Positions 11,043-20,615 of a stretch of 64,000 nucleotides of DNA are shown piece by piece. The stretch lies in contig JALQPE010002802.1 of the NCBI GenBank assembly GCA_030407315.1, forward strand, positions 1-64,000, given 5' to 3'. The notes beneath the pieces were generated by a model. It was not told where the DNA came from. It saw only the letters and a program-made list of their open reading frames with translations, and did no database searches. How positions within the stretch are numbered: the first letter of the stretch is position 1; each line of letters begins with the position of its first letter. This DNA comes from Asparagopsis taxiformis (taxonomy: Eukaryota > Rhodophyta > Florideophyceae > Bonnemaisoniales > Bonnemaisoniaceae). A program made the position numbers and the translations under genes.

Positions 11043-12743
11043 TGACTGCCTGCCAAGTGTGCTCAGAGCATGCAATGACGTCATCGATATATACCGTCCA
11101 AATCATCACTGGAAGCGCGGACTCCTCGTCCAGGAAAGTGCGCCATTTTTCCTACTCTTCACCTCCCCCTTTCCAGTAGGCCCCATATGCTAGTGTTTTT
11201 CCTATATTTCTGTAGTGATGACTTCATTATAGACTAGAGAAGGTGGTAGAAGATACAATAATTTTGCGCCTGTTCTGCCAGGTCATGTGCTTCAAAGCGT
11301 AATTCGCACCCTAGGTATCGTTTTTCTGGGCCTCCCATCGCACCGCTCCGTTTCAAACTCATCCCTCTATTGTTCTCCTACACGTCATTTCCGCCCGCAG
11401 AGTGCTACTTAAACAACAGATTCTGGAAATCCCTGTTTCCATCTTCATATCCGTCGGAAACAAAGCAACAACCCTGGCCGTGGAAGCCGTATAGATCATC
11501 TAAACTGCTTCCAAAGCGTAAGTTTTAGATCATCAATACGGCTTCCAAGGCCAAAGTTGTTGCTTTGTCTCCGACGGATATGAACCATGATGGTACGTTT
11601 CCACAACTCACGCCACTAACCCAGTTTTCTATTTGTTTTCTCTTTCTCAGGTTTCCAGTCGGTGAGTGTTCCACTTCTACTTTCATTTATCTTTCTCTCT
11701 TACCACTTCTCCACTACTTTTCTTTTCTGCCTGTGAGTACATATCTCAATTTGGGATGCAATGGTATTTGTTAAGGTACGTTAGTCTCCTAATCACCATC
11801 AATTTCCCTCTCCAATTCAACGTCACTAACTTGTTTCCTTTCTATACATCATTTTTTCTTCTTCTCTTCATTTCCTAGCTTATTCATGCAGCTCAATCAG
11901 TTGATAGATTTCTAGACTTTTCTAGTAGTTTTAGTTTTACTCGTCGGAATAGTGTTAGTTGTAGTAGCATTTTTAACATAGGGATTGTTTACTCTCAATG
12001 TAGCCTGCGCAAATAAACAAATCCAGAGTGAAGCTTCCCATATCGCACCCTCTTAGATTGCTACCTATCCTACCGCGTATACCTCTCGCTAGCTCATAGT
12101 CACTACGAAATAAAAATTCCTAGCCGTACTATTCTGTCCATTCCCATATGAATACCGTCCATGCCCCATCCTCATAGCGCTAGAACTGCCTTCCTCTACC
12201 CCAGAAAGATGCCCACGACAGCGTGACGCTCCATCTCATCCACCACTCCCAGACACCGAATTTTACTATATCAGGACACTACTTTTACTGTCTCCAGGTG
12301 CTGCCCAGGGCAGCACGAAATACTGTCTCCAGGTGCTGCCCAGGGCAGCACAAAGTACTGTCTACAGGTGCTGCCCAGGACAGTGCACCGTGTTGGTTCC
12401 ATCTATTGTCCCAGGCAGCGTATTTCACTATCCGGCCATGTTGCCTTGGCCAATACAAAACACTATCCGCCAACACTGCCCCGTACAGTAAATTACATCA
12501 TATCCAACTATTGAATAAATCATTAATTTTTACTGTCTCCATTCACTGCCTCAGACAGTATTGTGAGACAGTGTTTTTTACTGTCTGCAGACAGTGTTCC
12601 GTACTGTCTGCCAGACAGTGCAAATCACTGTCTCCAAGTGTGGCATTAATTTTCATTTGCCGCATAGTGATTTTTACTGTCTCAGACAGTAAAAATCACT
12701 GTCTCGCAGTACTGTCTGAGGCCCCCTTTTCAACACCGTAGTG
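11043..12743 (-). mobile_element. CACTA element terminus (end A), inverted copy 1
   Basis: The last 13 bases are CAACACCGTAGTG, the reverse complement of CACTACGGTGTTG. The whole segment is the inverted counterpart of 20616-22551, aligning apart from indels in the repeat block. Subterminal DNA is packed with ACAGTA/TACTGT repeats and hairpins, as in CACTA ends where transposase-binding motifs cluster. No transposase is encoded. The opposite end of this copy was not found; at its inner edge the homology with the other copy stops near 11043, close to the copia LTR. Confidence 0.75.
12291..12390. repeat. 35-bp subterminal repeat, three copies
   Basis: Units of the form CTGTCTCCAGGTGCTGCCCA + GGGCAGCACAAAGTA. 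Each contains a GTGCTGCCC/GGGCAGCAC palindrome. The inverted partner at 20979-21310 has about ten copies. Confidence 0.8.
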
Positions 12744-13229
12744 ACATTTCCACCTCCCCTGTACCATCCCAAGATTGCATCCCCCCACAGAACACATCCT
12801 CATACCACAGAAGAATTTTCTTCCTCTCATACCTCATCCTTAAAACCTCCATCAGCTCCATGTAAATTTCGATGTAAATATTTTCTCCACTATGCAATCT
12901 CAAACATGTATGAGCGTATGCCTTTCCGCTTTGTCAACCCTGAAAATTGGTACTCATGTATTCATAAAATAGGGCCACCCACATCCCTATCCCGTTCTGC
13001 AAGCTTTACAAACCACTAGACGCATACTCCACAACTATACAACAAACACTACTCGCTATTTCAGACGACGCGGTACACAAGTAGCGTAGTCTCAACCTTC
13101 CGTGACGCCTCCCCTGATGCGTACAAGTGCGAAACACGTCTGGACTACTACTACTACGATATAGTATATCAGAAGTGAGTGCGGGAATTTTCGGCACAGG
13201 AGATGCTGGGCCACGAAATTGATTTTTCG
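12744..13229. other. TE1 interior DNA next to its right terminus
   Basis: No credible gene. It lies between the CACTA terminus and the right TE1 inverted repeat and is probably the remaining right flank of TE1. Confidence 0.3.
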
Positions 13230-13411
13230 GAAATTTTAGAATTTCTGGGCTGGCCAGCAATGCAACTGAGCTGGACATCCACCGGGCGTCCATTTCAACT
13301 TGGTCGTGTATTTTGCATCTGCACGCATAACAGCATCCAAGCAGTCAGGTTCACTGCTCGGACGAAGTGCACCTAGAGTGTGAACGATTGGTTTTTGACA
13401 GGCGAGTACTG
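13230..13411 (-). repeat. right terminal inverted repeat of TE1
   Basis: The reverse complement starts CAGTACTCGCCTGTCAAAAA and follows bases 1-190 closely. It includes the blocks around TGACTGCTTGGATGCTGTTA and ATGGACGCCCGGTGGATGTC. Either the two termini belong to one element of 13.4 kb swollen by nested insertions, or this is a separate fragment; the first is simpler but unproven. Confidence 0.65.
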
Positions 13412-13525
13412 CTCAATAGGTTTCACCCTGGACTAATGGTGGCTGGACATGCTGCATTATATGATATACTTCAACTCTGGAACGTAGCTTTATTTGTAGT
13501 CGAAATGAAAACATCTTTCGTGACC

Positions 13526-16500
13526 CTAATTCCATGCTCTAAACGCTGTCCCATAATGAACGTAGAGCTCCTGCCCCGGACGGATATCGCGGATTGCACA
13601 TACTACAATGATCTTCGGATTTTCTAGGTCCTTCGCCTTGAGCTTCTTCCCCGTCGAACCGCTGCTGTAGTTCTCGACAAACTCGACGTTGGCCATCCGC
13701 CTGGTGTCTTCCGCCGGAGTGTCCTCACCTCGCAAATACCGCGGGTCGTTGATGAACTGCGCCGAACAGAACGGAGCCGGAACAATCCAAATTGGATGCT
13801 CGATGTTTTCGTCGTCCTCCGCTGTTGCATACAGCTTGATGGCATACATCAAGAATGTTTCCTTCGTTATCGCCATGTGACCCTCTCCGTACGCGAACCT
13901 CATCGACTCCTTGCTCATATCAGAGTACACAACAGTTCCGTAGTATGCACATACTTCGTCGCCAACATTAAATGTCTGTTCAGCGAAGAGCCCTCTTCCT
14001 GCATTTGGATGCTTAATCAGCGATGGTCGAACGCTCAATTTTTTCGCAACACAATCGTGTGCCCGCATCACGCGAGGGTTTTCAGTTTGCAACCAGCGGC
14101 GCAGGGAAGGTGGCCAATAATGTACCGGTTTTTCCATGTGCTCGTGCGACGCAATCGACTCTGGGCACAGCTGCCAGAGGTACTGCCGAATATATTTCGG
14201 GAACCTCTGGTACAGGGGAAGGCCAGGTGGGGGTTCGATGATCCTGCGTTCCCTCTGCGTACGCATCGTGACAGAGGGGGACGCCAAGAACTTCTCAGCA
14301 CTCTGTTTCGCTTCTGTCGTGACCCTCATGTCAGTGTTGTTTGAAAGAATTACACGTGACATGACTGCACACAGCTTTGGAAGCGATCGTGCCACACACA
14401 ATTTGTCCATGTCACTGCCAACGAAAACACGGTGCTCAGGCAAGCTCATAGCTGCTTTTCCCGTTGCGAAAGTGCCAGAGAATGGATCGACAACAATATC
14501 ACCAGGCTGTGAATGCTGGCTGATCAACTCCATCATGAGAGCGACGCTCTTCTGCTCTGCACGAACTCTGACCGTAGCACCGGTTGTGCTCCTTGTTCGC
14601 CACACCATCTCATTCGAATCGATGGCGGGCATATTGATGGTGACGTTGCACCACGCCGGGTACGTGCCGTCCATGTATCCGTGGTTCCTATAGGCCACCA
14701 TCTCGCTTCCAGTCTTGAACGGAACACCTCGCTTCCAGAAGTGGATAGCGACCTCTGCCATGTTCATGCGTTGGTACCTCTTCCGCCCCGGCATTTGATA
14801 GAGGTGCCCAGGTAGTCGGACAAACAACAGAGGTACCTCGTCAACGAAGAAAACTGAATTCCGAACGACGTCCTCCTCCTCCTCGTCCTCGTCCTCCTCC
14901 TCATCCGCACTTTCTTCGCCACTGTGCTGCGATGCTTCGGAGTCCGAATTCATGGACGTAACCTCTTCTTCATCCGACCCGTCATCACTGGCAGCAGCAT
15001 CGGTTGGGCCTTCTGACTGCGGTCCTTTGTACGTTTCCAAGTAATGGAACCATTCGTAGAACTGCAAAACGGAGCAGAACACGATGCCGTGGCCACCGGG
15101 GCGCAACAGCTCGTCAAACACTTCGATGCTAGCCTGCATATCTTCTGCAGTTAGCCTGTCGTACGAAGAGTTGGAATCGTTCCTCTTACGACGAACATTG
15201 TAGGGCGGATCAGTCAGAATGAGCTGAACGTTGCCCGTGATGGGCACGTGTTCTCGGCTCTCGTCGGCACTGACCAAATCTTCGAAAGGGACGTCGTACA
15301 CCCGGCAATACTGACTCATTTTCGAAAGAAAGTCCTTTGCGAGAGCCTGCCCTTCACTTTCCTGCTCTTCTGTCGCATGGGGTGACGGTGACGGGGGAGA
15401 CGGCCCTTGGGCAGTAAGACTGGTCCTCCCAGGTCCAAGTTGAAGCCTGGTTGTGTGTCTTGTCGACGGAACCAAACCTCTCCCTCCTGTGTTGCGACGA
15501 GTGGGAGTGTCATCAACCGGCTTGGGGACCTTTTCTGCGTCCGCTGCTTGTGGTGCCGGGCGGAGGACAGCCATAACGTCTTCGTCGAGAGTGTCAAAGT
15601 ACGCTGGCAGCTTGTCCGGATTTCCGCTTGACAAGTATATTTCTGTGAGAATCAAAATGGTCGCTTACCAGTGTTTACTAAAAATTGCGAGCTCACCAGA
15701 TTATTTCTACTACTGGCGAGATGCGCCAACGGTGAGTCGGACAGCCTGTTCTTGGTTTGTCCAGACAGTCTGTCGTTGCCATCACCACCTGCCAATCTGG
15801 TACACGTGTGATTTCTATCATGCCATCGCCACGTGTACATATATCATAACATTTTTCCCAGTGCCAGGACCTCAACTCGTCCTAGCATTTCTAATTACTA
15901 ATTTGAATTATGACAAACAAATTAAAACTTCTGAGGCTAGTTACTCCGTAATGGAGTGTCGTAAGAGCCCCGGAGAAGTTGCTACCCGACTAATTCGGTG
16001 ACGCTGAATACAATGAGATAGGTTTCGGAGCGCTCAGAGCACTCCTTCATAGAGAAATCGAGAGTCAAAGTTTTCTCACGGAATTAGGCCTTCGAGGCCT
16101 ATTCGCAGTGATTCAACAATTTCCAGCGCCCCCCAGCGGTCGGACTCCGGCCAGGTGTACAGGTCCGGGTTGACGATAAGAAACTGCAACCGGTCGAAGA
16201 ACTTCCTCACAAGGTCCCTAAATGCACTGTGCTGCGCACTGGTTCTTGTCTCTACTTTTGCACCATATCCATCAGGATGAGATAGGGGAGCTTTGTCGTG
16301 GTAGAGATCTAGCTTCTGCTCCATCGGTGCGAATAGACCTTCATCGAGCACGTCAAACCAATGCTCACTGCTGTCGAAAATGATGTACGGCGCCATCAAC
16401 TCTTCGAAGCTGGAAAACTTTGCGGCGAAGGCCACATCGGTCCAAGCATGGTATAAAACTTGAACCACGTAACAAGCTCGATTAGTGCTTTTCCGATGGG

Positions 16501-16582
16501 CTGGGACGCGTGCGGCTTCGTTCCCCTCCTCGGCCGCGTCGCCTATTCGGCGACGCGGCAGGTTCTTGTTGTGATTTCGCAT
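13526..16582 (-). CDS. DPPY DNA methyltransferase-SET domain fusion, split by a solo LTR
   Basis: Exonic sequence runs from the ATG at 16580-16582 to 16119 (N-terminal 155 codons, no recognised domain), then from 15643 to the stop at 13526. The 709-codon ORF 13526-15655 carries, in order: LTDPPYN (residues 147-153, amino-methyltransferase motif IV); a Glu/Asp stretch (about 220-262); VVDPFSGTFATGKAA (388-402, the SAM-binding motif I); and a C-terminal SET domain. SET landmarks are GRGLFA (553-558), FINDPRY (634-640, where most SET proteins have RFINHS) and RPGQELYVHYG (692-702). Motif IV preceding motif I is the beta class, known mostly from prokaryotic N6-adenine and N4-cytosine enzymes. It would methylate DNA and perhaps lysine. 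Removing the LTR plus one ATTTC copy restores the frame (LEI then YLSSG). The gene is otherwise fully open, so it was intact recently. It may be a host gene or transposon-borne. Confidence 0.8.
15644..16118 (-). mobile_element. solo copia LTR inserted in the methyltransferase-SET gene
   Basis: 475 bp bounded by TG...CA, flanked on both sides by the same five bases ATTTC (15639-15643 and 16119-16123). By eye I saw no difference from the LTR at 44276-44750, so the insertion is young. A solo LTR forms when the two LTRs of a full insertion recombine. It lies in the same orientation as the host gene. Any promoter in it would therefore read toward the methyltransferase and SET domains. The N-terminal reading frame meets a stop shortly after entering the LTR. 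Confidence 0.95.
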
Positions 16583-18222
16583 TTCACAGGATAAGCAAAA
16601 ATAGAGAATATTCCATGGAAAATGCCGTATCGTACAGTAGAACTAGTCACCATATTTTAGCGGAACGCCCATCCCCAACGTTTGGATAAGGCCCATCGAA
16701 AAAAATGTAAAAAATCATGGGCTGAGACCAGCACGGCGATTTTCTTTTACAGTAGGCAGGAGCCAAGCAGAACTATGGTGTGGCCGTGAGGTGATGGCTG
16801 AACCATGTACGGAAGGACACGTAGGGATGGAAATGAACCACGTCCATATATGAGCACGACGGCGGGTTGACTAGAACGGGCCAAGTCACGCAGGCACGGA
16901 CTGTTGGAATGGAACCAGTACTGTATATGGGTATAGTTAGATATGGGGTGCACCGTGACTGCGATATGTGGTGGAAGGTGCAGAGAGATTCGTAGAAATA
17001 AACTATAAAATATAATGGGCACACCGTGACGGTCCGGTGTCTGAAACCAGGCGTAAGCAGCACTCGCTGAATGGACGGTGACCAAAGTATGATTATTGTA
17101 TTCATTGGAATAATTCCAGAGTAGGTGACTTTTTGCTTATGGGACGTGACCAAGCTGACTTGTGGAACTGGCCAAACGATAATCTGGAAAGGGACCATTG
17201 ACTGGGCATATACGGCCCAAGGCAAAGCGCGGTTAGTTTCCAAACTACAGTACTGTGTAAAGCCCGGATATATTCTATTATAACACCTGCTCGTGACACT
17301 GGTATTATTCCACCGTGGAGCACTGTAATGGGTACGGTTCACTTCCACTGGATGTAGTGGTTGTACCGTCGGGTTGGCGTGGACCATGTTCACTGGGTAG
17401 AGTAGTTGTACCGTCGGGTGGGCGTGGACCATGTCCACTGGGTAGAGTGGTTGCACCGGTGGGCGGTCTGGGTAGAAACTGAAAGGTAGAATGGGCGGCA
17501 CATCGCACTTTTGCGGAGAAACTGCAGGACGGATAGGTCTGACTGAAACGATATCTAGGTAGAATGCAAATCGGCATAAGGATAAATAATTAGACTAGGG
17601 TGCAGCCAGTAGCGGGAACGCAAGATTTACGATATGGTGTAGTGGATATGGAATAGGTAAATTGGCAGCTAACGCCAAAAGTTTAACGACATGAAGATCA
17701 TCTGTACACTGCACTAAGGAACTATGAACTACGCTACCATGGTAGACACTAAACGGCAAAACGCTAGCTCTACATAAAGTAACTACAAATACATATAGGC
17801 ATGAAAAGAGAGATGAGGGGAAGCCAGAAATTTCTGTTGGCACCTGGAAGGAAAAGAATAGATGAATCAATGGTTAGTGCTAGGAATGTAACTTCATCAA
17901 CGCTAGAAGCATGGTTAGAAGCGAGAGAACATACCGTTGATAGTGGAGCCAGAGCTTGAGTAAGCGGATTGTAGAGAACCCAGAAACTTCTGCTGGCACA
18001 TAGATGGAAAGAAGTGGATGACACAGTGGTTAGTGCTGGAAACGGTATGCCAAAAGCTCGATTAGAAGTGAGAAAACGTAGTAATGACAGTAGCCCTGGA
18101 GAAAGACGAAACAGAAAGTAGGAAGGGCAGAAAAGTATGTTAGCAGAAGAACAACGAAGAACTGCAGAAAAAGACAATGGGAGGAATGGCTAAAAGACTA
18201 AATGAGCTGGAAAACCTTATCG
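16583..18222. other. gene-free region upstream of the methyltransferase gene
   Basis: Only weak ORFs without family features. A minus-strand 242-codon ORF at 16773-17501 is partly a read-through of the 45-bp repeat. A diverged pair of about 156-bp repeats starts at 17821 and 17977 (CCAGAAA(T/C)TTCTG(T/C)TGGCAC). Confidence 0.4.
17349..17490. repeat. 45-bp tandem repeat, three copies
   Basis: TTGTACCGTCGGG recurs at 17361 and 17406 and TTGCACCGGTGGG at 17451, an exact 45-bp period. The period is a multiple of three, which is why a long open frame persists on the minus strand. Confidence 0.8.
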
Positions 18223-18223
18223 T

Positions 18224-18288
18224 AGGATGGAGGCGGCGGGGCACAATCACATCCGTAGGGATGTGGTTGCACTCCGCCGCCCCATCCT
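18224..18288. repeat. hairpin-forming inverted repeat
   Basis: Arms AGGATGG / CCATCCT, GGCGGCGG / CCGCCGCC and CACATCC / GGATGTG face each other across a short loop. It is the first of three hairpins in 470 bp. Confidence 0.75.
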
Positions 18289-18507
18289 GCGTAGGTGGTG
18301 TGCTCCGAGCGACAGGTGCTGGCGATGTTGCCCGGCGTGACGCAAGGCTTAAATACTGCTGCAGAGTGAGCCCAGAGGTCGCGTATTTCACTTGCGTAGT
18401 GAGAAAGCGCGCGCTTTTCGTACTGACAAATCAGAAACAAATCATCGATGATCTATGAACACGTCATGGACACGTCATGGACTCGAGATGGACTCGTCAT
18501 GAACACG

Positions 18508-18545
18508 TAATGAAATAGAACACTAGGTAGTGTTCTATTTCATTA
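18508..18545. repeat. 18-bp-arm inverted repeat with CACTA...TAGTG centre
   Basis: TAATGAAATAGAACACTA, then GG, then its exact reverse complement. The centre reads CACTAGGTAGTG, as if two CACTA-type ends abut, but this may be coincidence. Confidence 0.85.
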
Positions 18546-18632
18546 CAGCTGGCGTGCAGCTGCACGCTTGTGAGCGGAAACGTGTATTGCAGGCTGAGGA
18601 GCCAATGATGAAAAATTAGAAAAAATGACTAG

Positions 18633-18693
18633 TTACTGCAGTAAAAAGTGATCTAGGAAGATGCATTTGGTAGATCAGTTTTTACTGCAGTAA
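18633..18693. repeat. hairpin-forming inverted repeat
   Basis: TTACTGCAGTAAAAA...GATCTA faces TAGATC...TTTTTACTGCAGTAA across a loop of about 15 bases. Confidence 0.8.
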
Positions 18694-18989
18694 AAAAAAC
18701 TTAATTTGCCTTTAATTTTATTGTGGTACGTTCCGCCCTGAGGAAGCTGGTTCAGGCTTGAGGCAGTTCAAGGAATGGATAAGCTCTGGAAGAAGCATGA
18801 ATGGGGTATAGATGAGGAATTAGAGATGGTTACATAAAATATAACATAGTGTCTGACAGTTTTTGGGACAAGGGACATAAGTATGGCCAATGTCAAGGTG
18901 GATGTATGTGACGGAAAGGCTACAATATGAGGAAGTTTGTTTACGGGAAGTAATATGGTAGAGAAGCTTATGTACTAGACCCTAGAGTA

Positions 18990-20615
18990 TTATGCAGTCC
19001 TTGGCGGATATCCATCTTCTCTTGCAAAGATAGAGAAGGAACCACCATCCATAAACGAAGGACCTCCATGCGTAATTCCTCCATTCGAAGTGCCTTGCTC
19101 CACAGAACATAATGAAGGGCTACAATTGTGGAGGAGACCAACCTTACGAACCCCTGAAGTGAGAGGGAGAAACCAGGAGCCGGAATCGGTGTTCGGAGCA
19201 AACGTAGTGGGGGACGACTTCTGCTTGATAACTGGAAGAACAATAGCGTGTGGTGGAGACAGGTTTTCCTGGTGAGATTCGTGTATGCAAACGTTTCCCG
19301 GTGAAGCAATGTTTCCATCAATAGTCAGGTCAAACACGGTGGTAACAGCCCAAAAAGAAGGCGAACAGGTCTTCTGTAGAATTCTAGAAGACAGGGAAGC
19401 TGAGTAGCAAGCTTGTACTACACAGCCAGAAGCTATTTCTTGTGGCTTTGAAAAGTCCCGAGACGCAGCAGAGGGCGAAGCTGCACAGGCAGGGTGGGCA
19501 GAACTGAGACGTGCTCCCTTGCATGGTTTTCCACGAAGCATGACTGCATCCGAATTCTGCCCACAGGAAAAATCCTGCTGTGGTAATGAAGAGGGAACTC
19601 CTGTCCACGAGTAATATGAATATGGAGAAGAGAAGAATGGTAAAGAAGACCTATTCAAATGTTCGAGAAGAGGTTCTTGACAGAGGTCATGCAGCGTACT
19701 AGCCGGGAGGTTCTCCATGGATTTACAGTGCTCCCGTCCGAATAGAACACGAATGAGAAACCGTTTAGAACGTTCTCTCCACAGATGCTGGAGTAGAATT
19801 GGAGAAACTTTTCAAAGCAAGATGGAGGCTTCCTTTCCAATAGTTCCGAGTGCCGCTAACATAGCATCCAACTGTCTGTCAGCACCTCCGGAATGCTCTA
19901 GACCTCGTTTCATTTGTTGATGTGTTGCTTCGAATGATAGCTCAGCTACCTGGCGAGCGTGTCCGAGCAGAGGAACAGTGTGTTCAAATGCCTCAATGAG
20001 ACGGTGCAAGTTTGGCTTATTGTCAAGAATCTTCCTTGCCCGGAATCCAGCAGTCTTGTTTTCCATCTCAATGTGGTCATTATCATTCGTTACTATACCT
20101 TCTGTCTGCATCTTCCGTTTCTTCGAGACCGCTGTGCTCCGCTGTCTGGTAGGAACAGTCTTGAGCAGGTCATCCACTAGAGTAGCATATTCTTTCGATA
20201 GCAGCTGCAGACGACGGAGACCGTTGTGCGCAGAATTCCCTGTAGCTCTCTGTACTGCCTCAGAACCGTCGATATTTTTTCGTGGTAGGAAGTATGTAGC
20301 TGCAGATATAGAGGACAGGAGACGAACAAGTTCTAGGGACAGATGGCGTTGCTCTTCAGAAGCCTGGAGTGACCTTGAACCGCTACCTTCGGATGACCTT
20401 GTAGTCTGCGATTGGAATTTCAGAGAAGACCTGAAGCAGTGTTCGGCGACGAGGAGAACTGCAAATCTGTCCGAGATTCCCATTGTATGAGTTTCACCTG
20501 CGTTGAAGTTATATATCTTGTTCTGATTTGCGAGGCCCAATACACGGAGGGCATCCACCATGAACCTGTCGGCCAGCCTTCTCAAACCATCATTAGGCAA
20601 GCTTGAAAAAGCATT
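18990..20615 (-). pseudogene. CACTA-family transposase, C-terminal part
   Basis: This continues the gene piece at 35262-36400. The block NLHRLIEAFEHTVPLLGHAR followed by QVAELSFEATHQQMKRGLEH resembles the C-terminal His/Glu-rich region of CACTA-like transposases. The first part (19812-20615) ends in a TGA at 19812-19814, but the same frame then stays open to 18990, so one in-frame stop interrupts some 270 further codons. The join at 20615 is an element insertion: the adjoining 20616 is a CACTA terminus, and the TT at 20614-20615 is one target-site copy. The gene is inactive as assembled. Confidence 0.65.

Noticed and set aside
10924..11109. Minus-strand ORF with VYIDDVIACS resembling an RT catalytic motif
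   Set aside because: Only about 60 codons, no other RT motif around it, and it runs across a copia LTR boundary. The inverted copy near 22500 does not preserve a coding frame.
12223..12741. 172-codon plus-strand ORF and its counterparts at 20692-21371
   Set aside because: The frame is made of CACTA subterminal repeats whose 35-bp unit gives repeated peptides in several frames. It is repeat structure, not a gene.
16773..17501. 242-codon minus-strand ORF
   Set aside because: Its N-terminal part is a 45-bp tandem repeat (a multiple of three), and the rest has no domain and no conservation that can be judged here.
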